Shown here: positions 21,556 through 23,809 of the stretch, one piece after another
Position numbering within the stretch: position 1 is the first letter of the stretch
How the letters are laid out: each line of letters begins with the position of its first letter
Source of the DNA: DASVCZ01 sp036381335
GTDB lineage: Bacteria > Patescibacteriota > Microgenomatia > UBA1400 > PJMF01
NCBI GenBank assembly: GCA_036381335.1
Contig: DASVCZ010000025.1
Span: forward strand, 1-23,809
DNA: 23,809 bases
Direction: 5' to 3'
Notes under the pieces: model-generated
Told to the model about the DNA's origin: nothing
The model's database searches: none
The model's input: only the letters and a program-made list of their open reading frames with translations
Position numbers and translations under genes: made by a program

Positions 21556-22131
21556 ATGATAGAAAAAGCTATTCCCCCTGAACACATACCACATTTGTTT
21601 TTAACTGTTAATGATCATGACGTTGAATATTATGAAGGCTTCGGAAATCAGTGGGCACGTCGGATAAGCGAAAAAGCTGAGCTAATCATTGTTCCTCCTG
21701 ATCCCCATATTTATGACTCTGATAAGGTTACGATTCAAGAAATAGCCGATGACAAGAGTGTAAAAGAGAGAGAGTTAGGTAGAAGAAGAATTTTAGTTAC
21801 ACATGGTTTTTATGCGCCTCGTGACTTTATGGCTAAGAATTCATCTTTTGAGTGGACATTAGGTGATAAAGATTCTACCAAGGTTGTTGACTTCGTGAAT
21901 GCGTACAACCAAGGTCCAGGGAAGGACAACCCAATTGAAGTCCTCTATATCTGTGACTGTCCTGAACAATTCAATCAAAATGAAGGTTTTTCGACTCCTA
22001 TAATTCATGGTGCCGGAAGTGAAGTGAGTGGCAGTATTACTAGGTTTTCCGACGGAAGAATCGAAACTATTTTACGATTAGCTCAGCCTGAAGAGGGTCA
22101 CTGGGTGGGATTAGAGAGTCCAAATGACTAG
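21556..22131 (+). CDS. Hypothetical protein, 191 aa
   Basis: I do not recognise the family. It is a soluble alpha/beta protein with short hydrophobic strands (ELIIVPPDPHIY, RRRILVTHGFYAPRDF, IEVLYICDCPEQF) that suggest a Rossmann-like core, and two Cys close together (C133 and C135). It starts 24 nt after higA but appears to have its own -10 box. Its TAG stop overlaps the stop of the convergent cytidylyltransferase gene (CTAG shared). Confidence 0.7.
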   Translation: MIEKAIPPEHIPHLFLTVNDHDVEYYEGFGNQWARRISEKAELIIVPPDPHIYDSDKVTIQEIADDKSVKERELGRRRILVTHGFYAPRDFMAKNSSFEWTLGDKDSTKVVDFVNAYNQGPGKDNPIEVLYICDCPEQFNQNEGFSTPIIHGAGSEVSGSITRFSDGRIETILRLAQPEEGHWVGLESPND

Positions 22132-22598
22132 GCGCCGGTCTTAATAATCTGGGTGGTCGAAACTGCTGGATTCTGCTCCAGCACCACTTCTACACGGCCT
22201 CCAATAACTGACATCAGTTGCCGCTTTTCCTCTAAGTGCGGCGTATGTGAAGAGACCGCCAAAATATCCGGTCGCAAGATTTTAAGCAACTCCAAGTGAT
22301 GTTCTGGTTGATCAAAAACTTCTGGTAAGATAAAGGCGCCATCAACTCCCGGCACCGTTGCTACTTTTTGTTTCCTCAGAGCTTGATTCTCGATCGGCCT
22401 CCCCTCCCCTTTCAACTGCTTGACGCGGACATCGGACTCAATCCCCACCAGTAAAACATCGCCTGCGGCTTTGGCCCTCTTTAAAAAATGAACGTGTTCT
22501 TGATGTAACAGATCGAAGACGCCCGTAACCAAAACTAGTTTTTGGCCTTGATGGTGAGTTGCTTTAGCTAGCTGAACGATGGCAGAGGAAATATTCAT
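22128..22598 (-). CDS. Cytidylyltransferase-like nucleotidyltransferase (RfaE2 / TagD type), 156 aa
   Basis: Family members activate a sugar or polyol phosphate with CTP or ATP. The N-terminal region matches the signature: VTGVFDLLHQEHVHFLKRAKAAGD (24-47) followed by LLVGIESDVRVKQLKGEGRPI (49-69). The usual HxGH is HQEH here (H32, H35), with Glu for Gly. The length is close to single-domain members. The substrate is not clear; the KGEGRPI ending is closest to the heptose/ADP-forming RfaE C-terminal branch. It starts 25 nt after the stop of the Pol-beta-type gene on the same strand, so the two may be co-transcribed. Confidence 0.85.
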   Translation of the reverse strand: MNISSAIVQLAKATHHQGQKLVLVTGVFDLLHQEHVHFLKRAKAAGDVLLVGIESDVRVKQLKGEGRPIENQALRKQKVATVPGVDGAFILPEVFDQPEHHLELLKILRPDILAVSSHTPHLEEKRQLMSVIGGRVEVVLEQNPAVSTTQIIKTGA

Positions 22599-22623
22599 AT
22601 ATTCATTTTAAGTACTTGATCGC

Positions 22624-23571
22624 TTACTTAGTGACTTTTTTGATTGCTGCTTGCCACTTATTATCTACTAGTTTTTGCGTATCGCGGGGATGGAAAAAGG
22701 CCAACGACCGCGTCACCCGCTCTCGCGTCCGATGTGGCAACATGTACCACCACTGACTATAAAATGCCACCTCGTTCAACAATAAAAGCAGCCAAGAAAA
22801 ATAAAAGTCGATCGTCTGGCCAAAGACATACTTGGGTCGGAGTTGGTGGCTAGTTACAGAGGGAGCTTCGCACCGGTCTATAAAATAAAAAGGCAGATAT
22901 TGAGCCACCCACTGGTTACTCCAGATAAACCGCTCCTCTACCCGCTCTCGATTGAGCAGAAACTTAGCCTGGCAGACTTCGTACGCAGTGTACAACGATT
23001 GATTTAATCCAGGGGAGTGCAACTCGTTCTCCTCCATCCATAAATTAAAACACCAACTGTTTTTTTCCTCGTGGCGCCAAGAGCGGCGTTTGCCTTTCAG
23101 CCAGGCCATCAAAATCACGACAGGCCGAGTCAGCCATAATCTATTTTCTTGGGTAATAATAAAGAAATCGATGTCATCTTCTTGGATAGCGTTGTCCATA
23201 GCCAACGAACCCGTCACCGCCACCCCTTTGATCCAAGGCAACCAACTGAGCATGCGCACCACCTCCCGCGCTTCTGCCCACTTCAGCGAAGAGTAAACTG
23301 CCCGTTCTCGGCGCAGAGCAACCGCTTCTTCTGAGCCCGTTAGAAAGTAAAAACCGTTTTCAAAACCAATCACCCCCTGATTCATCAATTCTATTAAAGA
23401 AGGGATGATTTTCTGGGGTAAGGTGGCGCTGCGGGCCTCTGCCTTAGCTTTAATTTTGTCGCTCTCAATAATCAACCGGCGCTGGACTTCAACTTTGGTT
23501 AAAGGGAAGTGAAACTGGTCGCAATAGGCAATAGTGGCTAAAAGTTGTTGAGATAACTGAGAAAGCGCCAT
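22624..23571 (-). CDS. Nucleotidyltransferase-fold protein (Pol-beta superfamily) with winged-helix-like N-terminus, 315 aa
   Basis: GVAVTGSLAMDNAIQEDDIDFFI (about 116-138) is the Pol-beta superfamily motif: G121-S122 and then D133-x-D135, which bind nucleotide and metal. Residues about 1-80, ending in GFENGFYFLTG, look like a winged helix. The C-terminal half is rich in Trp and aromatic residues and includes a hydrophobic stretch around 255-275 (YFSWLLLLLNEVAFY). The substrate is unknown. I chose the ATG at 23571, preceded by TACAAT 6 nt upstream; an in-frame start at 23694 would overlap the sugar-binding protein gene on the same strand. Confidence 0.75.
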   Translation of the reverse strand: MALSQLSQQLLATIAYCDQFHFPLTKVEVQRRLIIESDKIKAKAEARSATLPQKIIPSLIELMNQGVIGFENGFYFLTGSEEAVALRRERAVYSSLKWAEAREVVRMLSWLPWIKGVAVTGSLAMDNAIQEDDIDFFIITQENRLWLTRPVVILMAWLKGKRRSWRHEEKNSWCFNLWMEENELHSPGLNQSLYTAYEVCQAKFLLNRERVEERFIWSNQWVAQYLPFYFIDRCEAPSVTSHQLRPKYVFGQTIDFYFSWLLLLLNEVAFYSQWWYMLPHRTRERVTRSLAFFHPRDTQKLVDNKWQAAIKKVTK

Positions 23572-23577
23572 GGAGGT

Positions 23578-23583
23578 ATTGTA
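23578..23583 (-). promoter_or_regulatory. -10 box for the Pol-beta-type gene
   Basis: TACAAT (23583-23578) ends 6 nt before the ATG at 23571. No good -35 is seen, and a CCTCC between them is in the wrong sense for a ribosome binding site. Confidence 0.4.
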
Positions 23584-23608
23584 ACGCGCTCGGCTATCAG
23601 TAGCTGAA

Positions 23609-23809
23609 CTAGTTGGTGACTCCGTACTGACGTAAGACTTGCTGGGTACCTTGCTCGACAGTGGCCATAGCCGCCGCCGCATCTTTGGTTCCATCCACCA
23701 CCGCGTTGACCGCGTCTCGATAGTACTTAATGATCAAGTCATTAAGCCCATTGTCATGAGTGTAGGTATTGAGATACCAACTCTGAGCGTTAGGCGCATC
23801 TTCGAGATA
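23609..23809 (-). CDS. C-terminal end of an extracellular solute-binding protein (partial)
   Basis: The last 66 residues of a protein entering from the right end are open, stopping at TAG (23611-23609). The visible pattern (NGLNDLIIKYYRDAVNAVVDG, then MATVEQGTQQVLRQYG) is typical of the C-terminal helices of family 1 sugar-binding proteins of ABC importers, which catch a solute outside the membrane and deliver it to the permease. The rest of the gene and any permease genes would lie beyond the window. It is 37 nt upstream of the Pol-beta-type gene. Confidence 0.7.
   Translation of the reverse strand, partial: YLEDAPNAQSWYLNTYTHDNGLNDLIIKYYRDAVNAVVDGTKDAAAAMATVEQGTQQVLRQYGVTN

Noticed and set aside
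23572..23694. 41-codon extension of the Pol-beta-type gene
   Set aside because: It would overlap the same-strand C-terminal coding region of the solute-binding protein and span a -10 box.

Overview
The window looks like a piece of a small-genome bacterium of the Candidate Phyla Radiation (Patescibacteria, possibly Microgenomates-like). The support is indirect: a 23S rRNA gene split by a group I intron that encodes a LAGLIDADG endonuclease, an rRNA unit with no 16S gene attached, a tRNA without encoded CCA, many orphan proteins, and -10 boxes placed so close to start codons that the mRNAs should be leaderless. TGA is used as a stop, so this is not the code-25 lineages. I ran no database search; the lineage is an inference.

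Layout. Positions 1-3573 carry orphan genes on both strands, one of which (1425-2285) resembles beta-carbonic anhydrases, followed by a 52-aa gene behind ribosomal protein S1 (3618-4811) and a membrane protein with an HExxH motif (4896-5597). Positions 5695-9868 form a co-directional central-carbon cluster: phosphoglycerate kinase, a ribbon-helix-helix/nucleotidyltransferase fusion, class I fructose-bisphosphate aldolase and fructose-1,6-bisphosphatase. Together these catalyse consecutive or nearby gluconeogenic steps from 1,3-bisphosphoglycerate to fructose 6-phosphate, with a possible sugar-nucleotide link. Positions 9870-13180 (minus strand) hold a small membrane protein, a PIN-toxin/RHH-antitoxin pair, a hypothetical protein and a large PLP-dependent enzyme.

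Positions 13213-17807 (minus strand) are a complete tRNA-Ala - 23S - 5S transcription unit with a strong promoter, pre-rRNA processing stems, a 3' stem plus U-tract, and a 1028-nt group I intron. The tRNA-23S spacer is almost entirely hairpins, including a 69-nt near-perfect one that abuts the tRNA 3' end.

Positions 17929-23809 hold a small orphan gene, an operon of a secreted protein, a PH-like membrane protein and an orphan (20747 down to 18117), a HigBA toxin-antitoxin pair with an 18-bp palindrome at its junction, another orphan, and a minus-strand group: the 3' end of a sugar-binding ABC lipoprotein-type protein, a Pol-beta-type nucleotidyltransferase and a cytidylyltransferase.

The signals I consider most worth following are the intron and its insertion site, the spacer hairpin, the repeated leaderless promoter architecture, the RHH-nucleotidyltransferase fusion with a damaged signature loop, and the antitoxin with two RHH-like segments.
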